A stretch of DNA of 64,000 nucleotides from NCBI GenBank assembly GCA_036250195.1, contig JAVHZZ010000006.1, positions 164,630,424 to 164,694,423 of the forward strand. The letters run 5' to 3'. Positions within the stretch are counted from its first letter, which is position 1; every line of letters begins with the position of its first letter. Below, in pieces: positions 8,930 to 19,669 of the stretch. The translations under genes were made by a program, and so were the position numbers. The notes beneath the pieces are model-generated. The model saw only the letters and a program-made list of their open reading frames with translations. It was not told the DNA's origin and searched no databases. The DNA comes from Mixophyes australis. Its lineage: Eukaryota > Chordata > Amphibia > Anura > Limnodynastidae.

Positions 8930-10072
8930 TTTTTATTATTTATTTATAATGTGCCACAGATTCCATAGTGGTGGATACACAAGAAAGTAACAAATAGATG
9001 AGGTAATACATATAAGTAGCACAGATGATTGTGAGTAATGCTATGGAGACTCACACAGCATGCAGCAAAAGTCGTGACAGGATGTACGAGGGAGTCAGAC
9101 AATAGACAGACATGAGACAATAGGTTGAGGGGATCCTGCCTTCGAGAGCTTACATTCGAGAGGGAGGGGTAGTGAGAGACAGGAGGAATAAACTGGGAGA
9201 AAATAGAGATGACAGGTAAGGAAGAGGGAGTGATGGATAGAATGGTCAGGAGGTGGTAGGATACGTGAGCTTGAAAAGGTGAATTTTGAGTGAGCGTTTG
9301 AAAGACTGAAGGTTGGGGGAGACAGGGTAGGGAGTTCCAAACATTAGGGGCAGCATGACAGAAGTCTTGGAGGTGAGCATGGGAGGAGGTAATGATGAGA
9401 GGTGAATTGAGACGGAGGTCAGAGGTAGAGTGGAGTGGTTGGTTTGGTATTGACCTCGAGACAAGGTCAGAGATGTAAGGGGGAGAAGTGTTGGTAAGGG
9501 CTTTGTAAGTGAGGGTAAGGAGCTTGAACTGAATTCTGAAATGGATAGGGAGCCAATGAAGGGATTTACGCTGAGGAGAAGCAGAAGAGGTGTGATGGGA
9601 GAGAAAGATGAGCCTAGCCGCAGCACTCTGTATCAATTGAAGGTCAGAAATTTGAGATTCAGGAAGGCCAGTGAGAAGGAGGTTGCAATAGTCGAGACAA
9701 GAAATGATAAGTGAATGGACCAGGATTTGTGTTGCTTCCTGAGAAAGGAAAGGACGGATATTCCTGATGTTTTACGGAAGAGGAAGTAACAGCATTTGGT
9801 GAGGTACTGGAAATGAGGGGTAAAGCTGAGGGCTAAGTCAAGGGTGACTCCAAGGCAGCAGGCTTAAGTGACAGGAGAAAGAGTGATGTTGTCAACCAAG
9901 AGGAAGATATTGGGTAGTTAGTTGGATAGCAACATTGGCAGGAGGAAAGATGATGAGCTTAGATCTAGAGATGTTGAGTTCCAGGAAGTGCATCCAGGTA
10001 GCTACAGCAGAGAGACAGCTAGATACCTGGGTTAGGAAGGCGGGAGAGAGGTCAGGGGAGATAAGATAGATT
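8930..10072 (-). pseudogene. L2-clade LINE, 5'-truncated 3' part (reverse transcriptase C-terminal region)
   Basis: The minus strand gives an L2-type C-terminal region between 9636 and 8944: SLHWLPIHFRIQFKLLTLTY, then PPYISDLVSR, LRLNSPLIITSSHAHLQDF and PNVWNSLP. These match the equivalent region of the L2 copy at 42.2-42.7 kb (LHWLPVFYRIQYKVLLLTY, LWNSLP). The reading frame is lost towards 10072, and endonuclease and most RT motifs are absent. The 3' end is the tttatttataatgtgcca tail at about 8935. It belongs to a different subfamily from the 39-46 kb copies. Confidence 0.8.
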
Positions 10073-10850
10073 TGACCCCCCCTGGCGATCCTCCATCCAG
10101 TTGTGACACTGCCGGGTTCCCTGCCTGAGCTCCTTGTGTCCCAGGTATCTGTCTGCGATCATCTGTGTGCCTGCCGCAGTGAGTATCAGCTTCTTGCTCT
10201 ACGCTGACACACTCGGACTGTACAATACAAGTGTACCTGTACAATCCAATTGTACTAATCTATTCACTGTGTTAATTTACTATCTGCAGCTTGGCTACCA
10301 CCTAGTGGTCATTTGCTATCACTACAATCAATATACCTATATTGTATTGCTCTGTTGAGTCTTCAACTCTGTCCAACTACTCCAAGTGACCTTGTCTGGA
10401 ATTGTATGCTATGGTACCATACTGAGGTGACTGAGTCAATTTAATATCGCACGAAATATCAAAAATGACACAATTTTTTTTTAAAAAAAAAACACAAGAG
10501 AAAAATAGATAAATAAAAATTAAAAAAAAAACACAAAACAAAATAACAACAAAAACAACAGATATCCATCAAGTTATTCATAAATTAAGGATATTGGCCT
10601 AGCCACAACATTTCCAGTCTGTGAAACTCGGCTGAGTCACTACCTGCTCAAGATACCTCTTCGTCGGGCACTCTGGACCTTAACCAACTACTATTCTGCC
10701 TGCTATTACTCTACCTCTCTAAATTGATGGAGTATGCCTGATTTGTAATGTTGGATCTACCACCTATGTGACTATCATTGTATCTACAGTCATCGTGCCT
10801 AATCAGTATTTTGCTTTCTCTTATTGGAAGAATCTATTTGGTAGGTCAAA
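10073..10850 (+). other. Unassigned segment, possibly L1 5' leader, with A-rich tract
   Basis: 10080-10430 is C/T-rich and precedes an A-rich tract (10,460-10,560). 10,600-10,850 runs into the L1 ORF1 start and may be its 5' untranslated leader. No reading frame is recognisable. The link to L1 is by position only. Confidence 0.35.
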
Positions 10851-11620
10851 ATGCCACCTAAGAAACAAAAACCTAACCCCTTCGCTCCTCCAATTAGTTT
10901 CCAACAACAGCTTCCTCTCAAAAGGAATCCTCTCCTACCAAAGCCAGACCCCAATCTGTATCAGTCTCTGCAGCGGTACATATTCTGTCGTTTTCACCTC
11001 TCCCAGCGTTGGGTTCTGACTTAGAGTTGGACGCTCCGCTCACCATCCTGCCCTGTACCACATTTTAAATTCCCTTAGATCCGATTTGTTAAACAAAATT
11101 CGGACTTCGCTAGGCGCCATGAAAACAGAGATTGCGGAATTGGGAGATCACACAGATCATATAGAGTCCAAGATGGAGGAATAGGTCGCCTCACATAATA
11201 AGCTGCTTACCTCCCATGCTTACCTTCAAATTGAGAATTCCTTCCTTAGGGATAAAGTGGCAGACCTTGAGGACCATTGATGCAGGAACAATATCAAGAT
11301 CGGGGGTATCCAAGAATCAGTCTCTGCTTCAGACCTCCAAGACTATGCTATATCACTATTTAAGAAGTTGTTACCTTCTGCTGATGATAAAGATTTACAG
11401 ATTGATTGCAGTTATCTTCTGCCTCATTCATGTATTGCATCCAGCAACCAACCAAGAGACACTATATTACGAATTCATTTCTACTACACCAAGGAAGCTA
11501 TCCTTCGTGCAATTCACAATGTTGATAATTTGGCCCACCTCGGTAATCTCCAACAGTGTCAGGATCTTTCCTTGATGACCATAAACAAACGGCATTTGCA
11601 TGAAATGCTTTTCATTTATT
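10851..11620 (+). pseudogene. L1-clade LINE ORF1 (RNA-binding protein), degenerate and 3'-truncated
   Basis: L1 ORF1 proteins trimerise through a coiled coil and coat LINE RNA with an RRM and a C-terminal domain. Reading from ATG 10851 gives a basic start (MPPKKQKPNP), a Pro/Ser-rich head, then a heptad-like stretch (LLNKIRTSLGAMKTEIAELG, HTDHIESKMEE) interrupted by a stop at about 11181. The RRM entry RNNIKIGGIQES follows a further stop. Near 11450 the C-terminal motif PRDTILRIHFYYTKEAILR is typical of L1 ORF1. Frame changes and stops make it a pseudogene. No ORF2 follows. Confidence 0.75.
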
Positions 11621-13110
11621 GACTTATACATTCCCTCTTGGAACTGTGAATTAATATATTACTTTTTCTTTTTAATTTCCATCACAGATTACAAATTTTC
11701 CAAGGCCAAAAGCACAGTAATGCAATGCTATATCCAAGGACAATAAGCAACTCTGTAGCACAAAAAAAATAAAAATTATGGTTCCGCACCAGGTTTTGGA
11801 CTATCCTCCTAGGTCACATATACTGTAACCAGTTTGAAGGGGTGCTATGTGCAACATTGATTAAATCATTAAGAAAAAAGGAACAAGAGTTGCACTCCAA
11901 AAGCAGTCCAGTCCTCTACCCTATTAAATAGGTTAAAACGTATCTTTATTAGTAATCTAAAAACAAGAAAAATCACTCATTCATGCATTGGTAATAGGCA
12001 AATTATTAAAATTATTTATTAACCAGAGGAGGTTAATAAATAAATTATAAAAAAAAAAACAGTGAAAAGATAAGAAAAATATTGAGTTAAAAATAAGCAA
12101 CTCTGCCAGTTATATAAATACCTAAATAGCACTGAAGGAAACCAGACCAATACGCAAAGTATTTAATAAAAGTTGTAGGAGAGCATATACAAGCAAGAGA
12201 AATACAAAAAATAATTTAAAGTCTTCTAATAGTTAATAACCTTAACAGACCTATGTATTATTATGACATTGATACACAGGAGCTTTGAAAGTGCTCAAGG
12301 TAGCATCTTGGGAGGAAGGAAGCATATAACTTCTTAATTACTCTGGTCCGCTGGTGCACTGCTTTACACCCAAGACATTCTTCCCCCTTTCACAATCTAC
12401 TCCTGACAAAAACAGTGACAGGGATTTATGGTGACAAGGTGGAGAGAACTTTTCAAGTGGCTTATTATGGATGGGACTATGCCGACAGTATAAGCAATGT
12501 AATATTACTTTATTTGCTATAAACAGATAATAATGGATTAATGCTTAAACATATCAGTGCCCATTTAGAGGAGATGCAATGTAATACAAATGAGTGAAAC
12601 ATGGCTTGTAGCCCAACAGCATTTGTTCCGGTTGAGCAGTGGTTTAGCATCAGGCTGACTAGCTGTATTTACAGTCTACAGCCAGCACTTACTGTACAAA
12701 GCTCTCTTGGGAGATTCATCAACAGAATGAGGAATAAATCATGCACAGACTTCGGACTGTAATGAAAGATCAATAACAAGTACATTTAAATTTATCTAGA
12801 GACGAGTCTGCAGCGGTGCTGGGCAGTCTTGGTATATCGCTACCAAGCAACTTCAAGAGTATTGAAAATATATCTCTTTTTAATTCAAAAGTGTTTAATT
12901 GAGCTGCACATATAATTCAACTGAACATTTTCCAACTGTGGCTCTTAAGGTGTAAATAAAATCCATTCTTCAATCTTACTGAAATTAATAGAACCTGTTA
13001 TTAGAACCTGAAAAATAAATCAGTGGGCATGAAAATCAATATATTAGTCATATTGACTTTTTAACTCACACCCACCAAAGGGGTGCACAGCAAAACATTC
13101 ACTTTTTAAC
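11621..13110. other. Unassigned AT-rich DNA
   Basis: No gene recognised. Around 11,870-12,060 there is a fragment with gttaaaacgtatctttatta, a word seen in frog interspersed repeats, near short inverted words. Otherwise featureless. Confidence 0.5.
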
Positions 13111-13549
13111 CTAAAAATAAAAAAGTACCATTAATGTGTTAAAAAAGTTTAGTACAAAAAGCTCACTGCCAAAGCTAGAATGTTGCATGTCATTACTGCA
13201 AAGATCATATTTGTAATCTGCCATATGTAGCATGGTAAGCAATAGAGCGGGCAAGCATTTAGGGGGTGGGGTTGAGGTTGCCTGGAAACCCCCTACTCTG
13301 ACCCGGTCTGATAGACGGCATAGTTCCTTCTTCAGCCACTTCTGTGCCACGGACCTACATATCCGTTCTGACCTCTGTCCCTCTTCATTGCTAAGTCCAC
13401 CCCCTCTCATGCACTGACAGTCTTACATACATGGGGTTGGCAGCACATGACATAATGCAGTTCCACATGTGCAAAAAAAGAGGCTGACAGAAGAGTCAGC
13501 CTTTAAAATCTACAAAGCTGAAAAAAGAAGGTAAGTTTGGGGGAGGTGG

Positions 13550-14030
13550 CTCCTATTATTATAATAATGTGGATGCTTAGTAATTGTGAGGGTGAATGGC
13601 AATCATTTAATAGTGGGCGGAACATATTAATCTATTGGATGGTGGGGACAAATTATTTGATGGGGACTATTTAAAGTTATAGTGGGGTTATTAGAGTGAC
13701 TATTACTTTAAGGTGGGATAATCTCACTATTTATTTAATTGTGGGGTGGTTTAGAGGTTAATAAATTAATGTGGGCAGAAGGAGGGCTAGTCATTAAATG
13801 TAACTACTAATTATTTAATATTGGGGCTGTTTAGTGGGAAATAGGTGTGAGTACTATTAATTTAACGTCAGTGTATGCTGGGGGTAAATAGGTCTATGTA
13901 CTAATTCTGAATAGGGGGATATAAGTCTATTTATTAAATGAGAATGCTATTAATTTCATGTTGGGCTGGTTTCAGATAGTGAAGTCTAATAAACATGGGT
14001 GCTGCTGATTTAATGTCAGGGCTGGTGAGG
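13550..14030 (-). repeat. Degenerate minisatellite of TTAAATTAATAG-type units
   Basis: Units of roughly 45-55 bp recur, each with a form of ttaaatTAATAG(t) followed by a C-rich word on the minus strand (G-rich on plus). The same degenerate array occurs at 36,050-36,350 in the opposite orientation inside the related hAT element. Confidence 0.55.
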
Positions 14031-14031
14031 C

Positions 14032-14052
14032 GGGGGGGGGGGGGGGGGGGGG
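14032..14052 (+). repeat. Poly-G run of 21
   Basis: A single unbroken run of 21 G, followed by ct and another six G. It may fold as a G-quadruplex. Homopolymer length in assembled sequence can be unreliable. Confidence 0.9.
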
Positions 14053-14549
14053 CTGGGGGGCTAAATGGTTCACTCAATGCTCCATTACTAGACTTTCCAC
14101 ATTCCATGTACCTATACCTTTTATCCAAAGGGGGCCACAACATTCCAGGACCTAGACAAGCAGCCACTGAGCTTAAGACACCAGTAGCAGCAGGTAGTGA
14201 AAGCCTCAAGAACATGTAGGAGAGACCAGCACAGTCTGACAACTGTCCTGATTCTGGTGAGGTAGTCCCAATTCTGTGTCACTGTGCCACTCAGCAGGAC
14301 TGTGTCCTGACTGCAAGGATAGTTAGGAAACATGTCCTGCTTCACACTGTACTGCTCATTAATGGTGAGCTGCATGCACTACTGTTATATGACTGTGCAT
14401 GGCTTGCGACACCCGTTCTAGCAATCCTGCTTTTGCCCATGTACAGAGCAAACATTTAAAAAAATACTTGCCATAGACACTATGGTAAATAGGATATACT
14501 TTTATAGCTATATTTTTGGACTAGATATATGAGGATTCATCCTCAAATG

Positions 14550-14695
14550 CAGGTCTGGCCAATCTGTGGCTATCCAGGTGTTGTAAAACTACAAGTCCCA
14601 GCATGCTCTGCCCTGCTATCAGCTGGCTATCTACTGGCAAAGCACACTGAGTCTTTACAACAACTGGAGAGCCATAGGTCAGTTAGGCCAGCTCT
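14550..14695. mobile_element. Palindromic hAT-type MITE (same family as 35735-35881)
   Basis: Left end caggtctggccaatctgtgg and right end gccataggtcagttaggcca form long inverted arms. Interior words (gttgtaaaactacaagtccc, agcatgctctgcc) match the 147-bp MITE at 35.7 kb. Target duplication not evident, consistent with age. Confidence 0.7.
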
Positions 14696-14767
14696 AATTT
14701 AAACAGAGGACACCGTCCCCTCCCTCACTGCCAGCCATACAATGCACAGAGATGCTCCCGTCCAGTG

Positions 14768-14792
14768 ACAGATATATATATATATATATATA
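14768..14792. repeat. (TA)n microsatellite flanked by tgaca words
   Basis: A TA run of about 22 bp between agtgacaga and tagtgacagg. Confidence 0.85.
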
Positions 14793-15069
14793 GTGACAGG
14801 ATGGACCACCTATGCCACCCTGTCTGTTGTTGCTGGGAACCAACTGGGCTTACTTTGCCACTGTCCCCTTTCGTTATTCCGAATATGCCCCTCCTGCCGC
14901 AGTGGGAGGGGCCTGCTGCCACCACTGAGCTCCTTTTATGGCACTCAGAACCATCATCCTTCTGGGTAACTGACGCTGCTAGCGTACCTCGTTGCTGGTG
15001 TACCTGGGCTGGTACTCCTGTCCACTTACTATGGATCAGGGTTGCTGTGGATGGACCCCCCCCTGGCCT
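14793..15069 (-). mobile_element. Probable internal (non-LTR) stretch next to the minus-strand LTR
   Basis: Lies where the untranslated leader of an LTR element would be if the LTR at 15,070-15,555 is read on the minus strand. No open frame of a retroviral or retrotransposon protein is visible. The assignment rests on position only. Confidence 0.35.
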
Positions 15070-15555
15070 ATCACACTGACCAGGGCTGCATGGGTAGCAG
15101 GCAGAGCGGTGGTACTGGAGAGCTGGGTCCAACCTCAGAATCAGCCGGAGAACAGATTAGAGTTGGGTCTAATCTGTAGGTCACAGGATTTTCAGCATGG
15201 AAGATATTTTCAAGCAGGTCTATGAAGCAGGTGATGTTTATTTTCTCAAACACTGGTTGAAGGTACCAGCGTTCAGGTCAAATGAAATCATAAAGATACA
15301 TTTCAGTGTACGAGTCAGTGCATTTTATACAGATTTGGACACAGGCTATTTTTAGAAACAGGATGTAACCCTGTTTGCCAAAACATGGATTTACATGCAT
15401 TGCAAAGCCACTAATATTTACACTTAGCTATGAAATTCTTAAAAACCTTGCTGTGATTTCCTGGATCTCATTTCAGAGGCAGGAGATGCACTAACAAGTC
15501 AAAAGGTTTGACTGGCATGAATACTTCAAACAGTCGCCGAATACACATTCCCACA
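15070..15555 (-). mobile_element. LTR-like segment (minus strand)
   Basis: Read on the minus strand it begins TGTGGGAATGTG at 15555, has a TATA-like box (gtataaaatgc at about 15,316-15,330) and a polyadenylation signal AATAAA (about 15,237-15,242). A U5-like stretch ending near ...gataggcca follows. This order (TG, TATA, AATAAA) is that of an LTR. The 3' CA boundary is uncertain and no target duplication was confirmed. Family (endogenous retrovirus or Gypsy-type) not determined. Confidence 0.5.
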
Positions 15556-15624
15556 GAACAACAAAAAAAACCTTAGCAAGCCACTTCCCCACATCGCAAT
15601 ACACCAAAGACTTGGTAAACAAAG

Positions 15625-16006
15625 GCTCATTGTATCATCATCATCACCATTTATTTATATATAGCGCCACTAATTCCGCCGCGCTCTACAGAGAACTCAC
15701 TCACATCAGTCCCTGCCCCATTGGGGCTTACAGTCTAAATTACATAACATACACACACACAGAGACAGACACAGGCAAGCAGACACACAGACACACAGAC
15801 AGACTAGGGTCAATATGTTAGCAGCCAATTAACCTAACAGTATGTTTTTTGGAGTGTGGGAGGAAACCAGAGTACCTGGAGGAAACCCACGCAAACACGG
15901 GGAGAACATACAAACTCCTCACAGATAAGGCCATGGTCGGGAATTGAACTCATGACCCCAGTGTTGTAAGGCAGAAGTGCTAACCACTACACCACTGTGC
16001 TGCCCC
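15625..16006 (-). mobile_element. tRNA-derived SINE with V-SINE-like core (minus strand)
   Basis: Complement of the SINE described at 8.5 kb: the tail tcatcatcatcaccatttat, gcgccactaattccg, the core around aaacccacgcaaacacgggg and the tRNA-like head (gggaattgaactcatgaccc, gctaaccactacacca) ending ctgtgctgcccc. A (CA)n/AGACA simple tract lies at 15,740-15,803 at the position of the (CT)n tract in the other copy. Apparently full length; no clear target duplication. Confidence 0.85.
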
Positions 16007-16221
16007 ATCAGATATATACATCAGAAATAGGCATTTGCTTTTGAAAGGTTAAAACAAAAAAAACAAATTTTCTACCCTGGTCTCTCAAAAATTACGAATC
16101 CCTATCTCACAATATACACAATATCAAAAATAAGTGCACGTACATTTATATAAATAAGCAGCCTGCGCTATTTCCTTTAAATAAATTTATACCAAAAGTT
16201 ATTTATCAGTGATCCAGTCAC

Positions 16222-17035
16222 TGTTACATGCCGCAGCGGTACTTATAGCCGTCGCGGCTCGCTTCTGGTGCTCCCTGGCGTCCCGGCCGTCACCTTGACG
16301 ACCGGGACGTCATTTCCGGATCCTGCTCGGCCATTGCCAAGGCAACGGCCGGACGCCTCTTGTGTAGCGCCGCGTCCCGGCAATGTTGAAAGCCGGGCGC
16401 ACGCGCGCAAACAGTTGCAGCCTGTGGGCTGATTAATGTAATTAATTATGGCACTTGTAAGAGTATTCAGGGATGAACCCTGATTGGTGGATCTTGATAT
16501 GTTAATGTTCAATTAATTATGCAGGGGGCTGTGGGTGATTCAGAGCTAGGCTCTGATTGGTGGCTATTGGTGTTTAAGGCAGTGAGGTTTGAAGCCTCAC
16601 TGTCGGTTATAGCGTATCTGTCCCAGTCCTGCTGACCTGCTCCTATTCACTTGTCCTGTCCTGTGGATACTCTGTTTGATTCCCCGTGTATGACCCCTGC
16701 TTGGATTATTGGACTCTGCCTGTTTTGCTCGTGACCCTGACCCTTCTTGCCTGTACCTTGGACCTCGCTACCGTGCCTGTGACCACGACCTCTGGCGTGT
16801 TTATCGATTACCCTGCTTGCCTGTGACCCTTGATCTTGGCCATCGTATTGACTACCCGCTGCCTTCTACCAGTCTCCTGACCCGCCGCTGTGGTCCTGTA
16901 TTTCCAATCCACACTACTCTTGGAGCTAAATCCCAGGGGCATCCGAGTACCGGTGAGCGCGTCAAGCTCTAAGAGAAAGGCGGAGACCTCCTCATCTGGT
17001 TCTGTGGGTTGGGGATCAGGGCCAGCAGTCTAACA
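16222..17035 (+). mobile_element. Solo LTR, 814 bp, with perfect 5-bp target duplication
   Basis: Starts TGTTACATGCCG and ends AGTCTAACA, so TGTTA/TAACA form the terminal inverted repeat. The 5-bp duplication gtcac lies at 16217-16221 and 17036-17040. The first 180 bp are CpG-rich; the rest has repeated CCTG-rich pyrimidine words. No internal retroelement coding sequence is present, so it is a recombinant solo LTR. Orientation is taken from similarity of layout to the 44.5-kb LTR and is not certain. Ty3/Gypsy affiliation is likely but not proven. Confidence 0.8.
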
Positions 17036-17044
17036 GTCACATAT

Positions 17045-17538
17045 TGTAACAAAAGGAGCCATTTATCTGGCAAGATGCAGAGAAAGCATACAAGCAGAGT
17101 AAAACATTGGTGCAGTTATGCACCTAGATTGAGGTTAAACCAGGTAAAAACTTATGTGTAGTTTAAAGTTTGGTTAACTTACATGATTTCAAAGCTCCTT
17201 CCTCTCAGCAAACAGACAGGGTGTGTCTGTTAGTGCAAACAGAGCCAGTGATGGGCGTTTCCTCCTAAAGGGAAGGTGGGTGTGTCACCTGCCGATCAAG
17301 CTAAGGCTGGGGGAGGAGTATCATGTATAAAAGCTTGCTTGTGTCATTTGTTCACTGAGACCAATACTGGGGAAGCTGGCTGGTCTTTAGAGAGCTGGTC
17401 TATGTCTAGCTAGTGTTTAGGGTCTCCATAATTGCTGTGGAAGTCATACGGTGTCAAATACATTTTAATCATCCTGACAATAAAGCTGCATAAAAAGAAG
17501 TTGTTCATGTGTGCTTCAGCAGTAGCGGGCTCTTGCCA
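17045..17538 (+). mobile_element. Second LTR-like segment directly abutting the solo LTR
   Basis: Begins TGTAACAAAAGG, carries a TATA box (tataaaag at 17,325), then AATAAA (about 17,477) and ends near ...ctcttgcca at 17538, giving TG...CA. Length about 494 bp. No matching 5-bp flank was found, so the boundaries are provisional. It lies four bases after the duplication of the previous LTR. Confidence 0.45.
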
Positions 17539-17542
17539 TTAT

Positions 17543-17568
17543 TTATATATATATATATATATATATAT
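17543..17568. repeat. (TA)n microsatellite
   Basis: Simple TA run of about 26 bp bordering the left arm of the 1.0-kb palindrome. Confidence 0.85.
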
Positions 17569-18578
17569 TGCAACAGAAAAACAAGTAGGGCGCCCCAATG
17601 TGTATTATCAAATATGAAATTTGGGAAGATGTAATAACTGCGTACCGTAAAGATGTAATCAGGAAGTAAATGGTCATATGGAGGTTCCTCTTCAGAGGTA
17701 ATCCCTCTCGATCTCCATCAGATGTAGCGACAATGCAGAGAAAACAGAACAAAAACTAACATGGTGTAGTATTGTTATGTGCTAAACTGCACCAAATCTG
17801 GAAAGGGTCCTCCACCAGGAGAAAGAGTGCTAAATCAGGAAGTGAACCCAAAGGTGAATAATGTAGCACACAGGTGCAGAGTGCATCCCTAAGTATATAA
17901 AAACTACGTACCAAATAATCAGAAGACCATGGATTTTCTTAGACCTATGTCACAACTTTGTTAAATAATTAATATGCCCATGCAGAACAAAGCTTAGCTT
18001 CTCTTTCAAGTTTTGTTTTCCAAGTGTGTGGTTAAATCAGTAGACATTAACTCTGAAGCACAAATCCCAGAGTGAATGTCTACTGATTTAACCACACACT
18101 TGGAAAACAAAACTTGAAAAAGAAGCTAAGCTTTGTTCTGCATGGGCATATTAATTATTTAACAAAGTTGTGACATAGGAATTGCCTGATCTTTTATATA
18201 TGGTCTAAGAAAATCCATGGTCTTCTGACTATTTGGTACGCAGTTTTTATATACTTTTGGATGCACTCTGCTCCTGTGTGCTACATTATTCACCTTTGGG
18301 TTCACTTCCTGATTTAGCACTCTGTCTCCTGGTGGAGGACCCTTTCCAGATTTGGTGCAGTTTAGCACATAACAATACTACACCATGTTAGTTTTTGTTC
18401 TGTTTTTTCTGCATTGTTGCTACATCTGATGGAGATCGAGAGGGATTACCTCTGAAGAGGAACCTCCATATGACCATTTACTTCCTGATTACATCTTTAC
18501 GGTACGCAGTTATTACATCTTCCCAAATTTCATATTTGATAATACACATTGGGGCGCCCTACTTGTTTTTCTGTTGCA
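17569..18578. mobile_element. 1.0-kb palindrome (foldback DNA element)
   Basis: The left arm starts tgcaacagaaaaacaag (17569) and the right arm ends cttgtttttctgttgca (18578). Arms of about 490 and 510 bp are nearly identical inverted copies, with tagacattaactctg at 18041-18055 facing cagagtgaatgtcta at 18069-18083 and a loop of only about 13 bp. The right arm carries an extra block of about 24 bp (gaattgcctgatctttta...) at about 18,179-18,202 that the left arm lacks. No transposase is encoded. Open frames in the two arms mirror one another and are not genes. Likely a non-autonomous foldback transposon; superfamily unknown. Confidence 0.85.
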
Positions 18579-18810
18579 GTATTATCGTTATCCGGACTAA
18601 CCATCTGGTCACAAGTTCTCTGAGGCTGCCGCTCTCAACCGAGCTAAGTGTTGTTCTGGGACTGATCCCTCAAAACTGGACTTTATATATTATCCATACC
18701 AGTTGTCTATTTAAATTATATTTACGTTGTGGTAATTAGCGCCATTATATATATCTTTTTTTGTTTGCTAATATATATATATATACACACACATACACAG
18801 ATATATTAAT
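18579..18810. other. Unassigned, with short (TA)n/(CA)n tract
   Basis: No gene seen. Contains ctctgaggctgccgctctca and a TA/CA run at 18,768-18,800. Confidence 0.5.
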
Positions 18811-19200
18811 ACACTGTGAAATATAATAGCGGAGGCACTTGGTTCACAGTATGATACAGTTGGTGCCAAGTTCACAACATGAAGGTGGAAAGCTCGGTGT
18901 ATAATACGGTTGGTGCTAGGTGCCCGGTATTGCTCACTGTACAACACAGTTGATTCCAGATTTAATACAATCAGGGTTAGACTCACTGTATAATGCCATC
19001 AGTTCTAGACTCACAGTGAAATACAGTTGGCGTTAGATTCACTAATGCTAACTAATGAAATTGGAGCTAGGCTCTCTATGCAGTGCCATCAATGCTAGTC
19101 CAAATGTAATATAAATATGGTCTGTACTAGATTTAATGTACTACAATTGGCTTTAACTCTTAAATAAAGTCACTGTGTAATACAGTCAGTGCTGGACATA
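18810..19200 (+). repeat. Degenerate minisatellite, unit about 45-50 bp
   Basis: Recurring words such as cagttggtgctag, cacagtgtaatacagt, cactgtataat and cagtgctag repeat about eight times with heavy divergence. Confidence 0.6.
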
Positions 19201-19371
19201 CTAGAACTCATTTAAGTGTACTGCAAAAGGCCTTGCACCTCTGCTCCTGGACGGTGAACTTGTCACATCTACTCTGCACTCTTGAGAGTTTCTTCACAAA
19301 CTTAGTGGACCTATGTGCAATGGGAAGTTTATCCATTATATTGACCTTTTAACAAAAATACATATTTTTCT

Positions 19372-19661
19372 CATACTTGCCAACTCTCTCGGAATGTCCG
19401 GAAGACTCCCGCATTTTGGGAGAGTCTCACGGACTCCCGGGAGAGTGTGGCAATCTCCCGCATCTGGCAGAATTCTGCCCACTTCCTACTGAAGTGGGCA
19501 GAATGGCGGCGTTTGGCCCCGCCCCCTACTGTCAAATGACGTTTGCGTCATTATATCTCGGGGGCGGGCCAAAATTACGCATATTTTGGAGCCCCGACCC
19601 CATCACGCCCACCTCCCCCGGCAGGCTCCTGAAGCAAGTCTTCAGCAAGTTGGCAAGTATG
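19372..19661. mobile_element. hAT MITE, 290 bp, perfect 8-bp target duplication
   Basis: Terminal inverted repeats CATACTTGCCAACT and AGTTGGCAAGTATG. The duplication atttttct lies at 19364-19371 and 19662-19669. The interior is GC-rich with nested hairpins (gactcccg... and ctgcccacttcc/gaagtgggcag). Non-coding. The 8-bp duplication supports the hAT superfamily. Confidence 0.9.
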
Positions 19662-19669
19662 ATTTTTCT

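Larger units (their letters stand above)
13111..14340 (-). mobile_element. Old inverted copy of the non-autonomous hAT family seen at 35.5 kb
   Basis: On the minus strand the order matches the left part of the 35490-37798 element: a cacagtgac...ggactacc block (about 14,285), then gacagttgtcagactgtg, a gttcttgaggctttcact block, gcttgtctaggtcctggaat and ggtacat (about 14,105), followed by degenerate TTAAATTAATAG units down to 13,550 and an acttaccttc end. In the 35.5-kb copy the corresponding words are tttgacagactgtcc, gcttgtctggatcctggaat and ggtacat. Divergence is substantial and the termini are not preserved. It lacks the 147-bp MITE found in the other copy. Confidence 0.7.

Noticed and set aside
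17045..17538. Firm target duplication for the second LTR-like segment
   Set aside because: The five bases on each side (catat and ttatt) do not match, so boundaries stay provisional.
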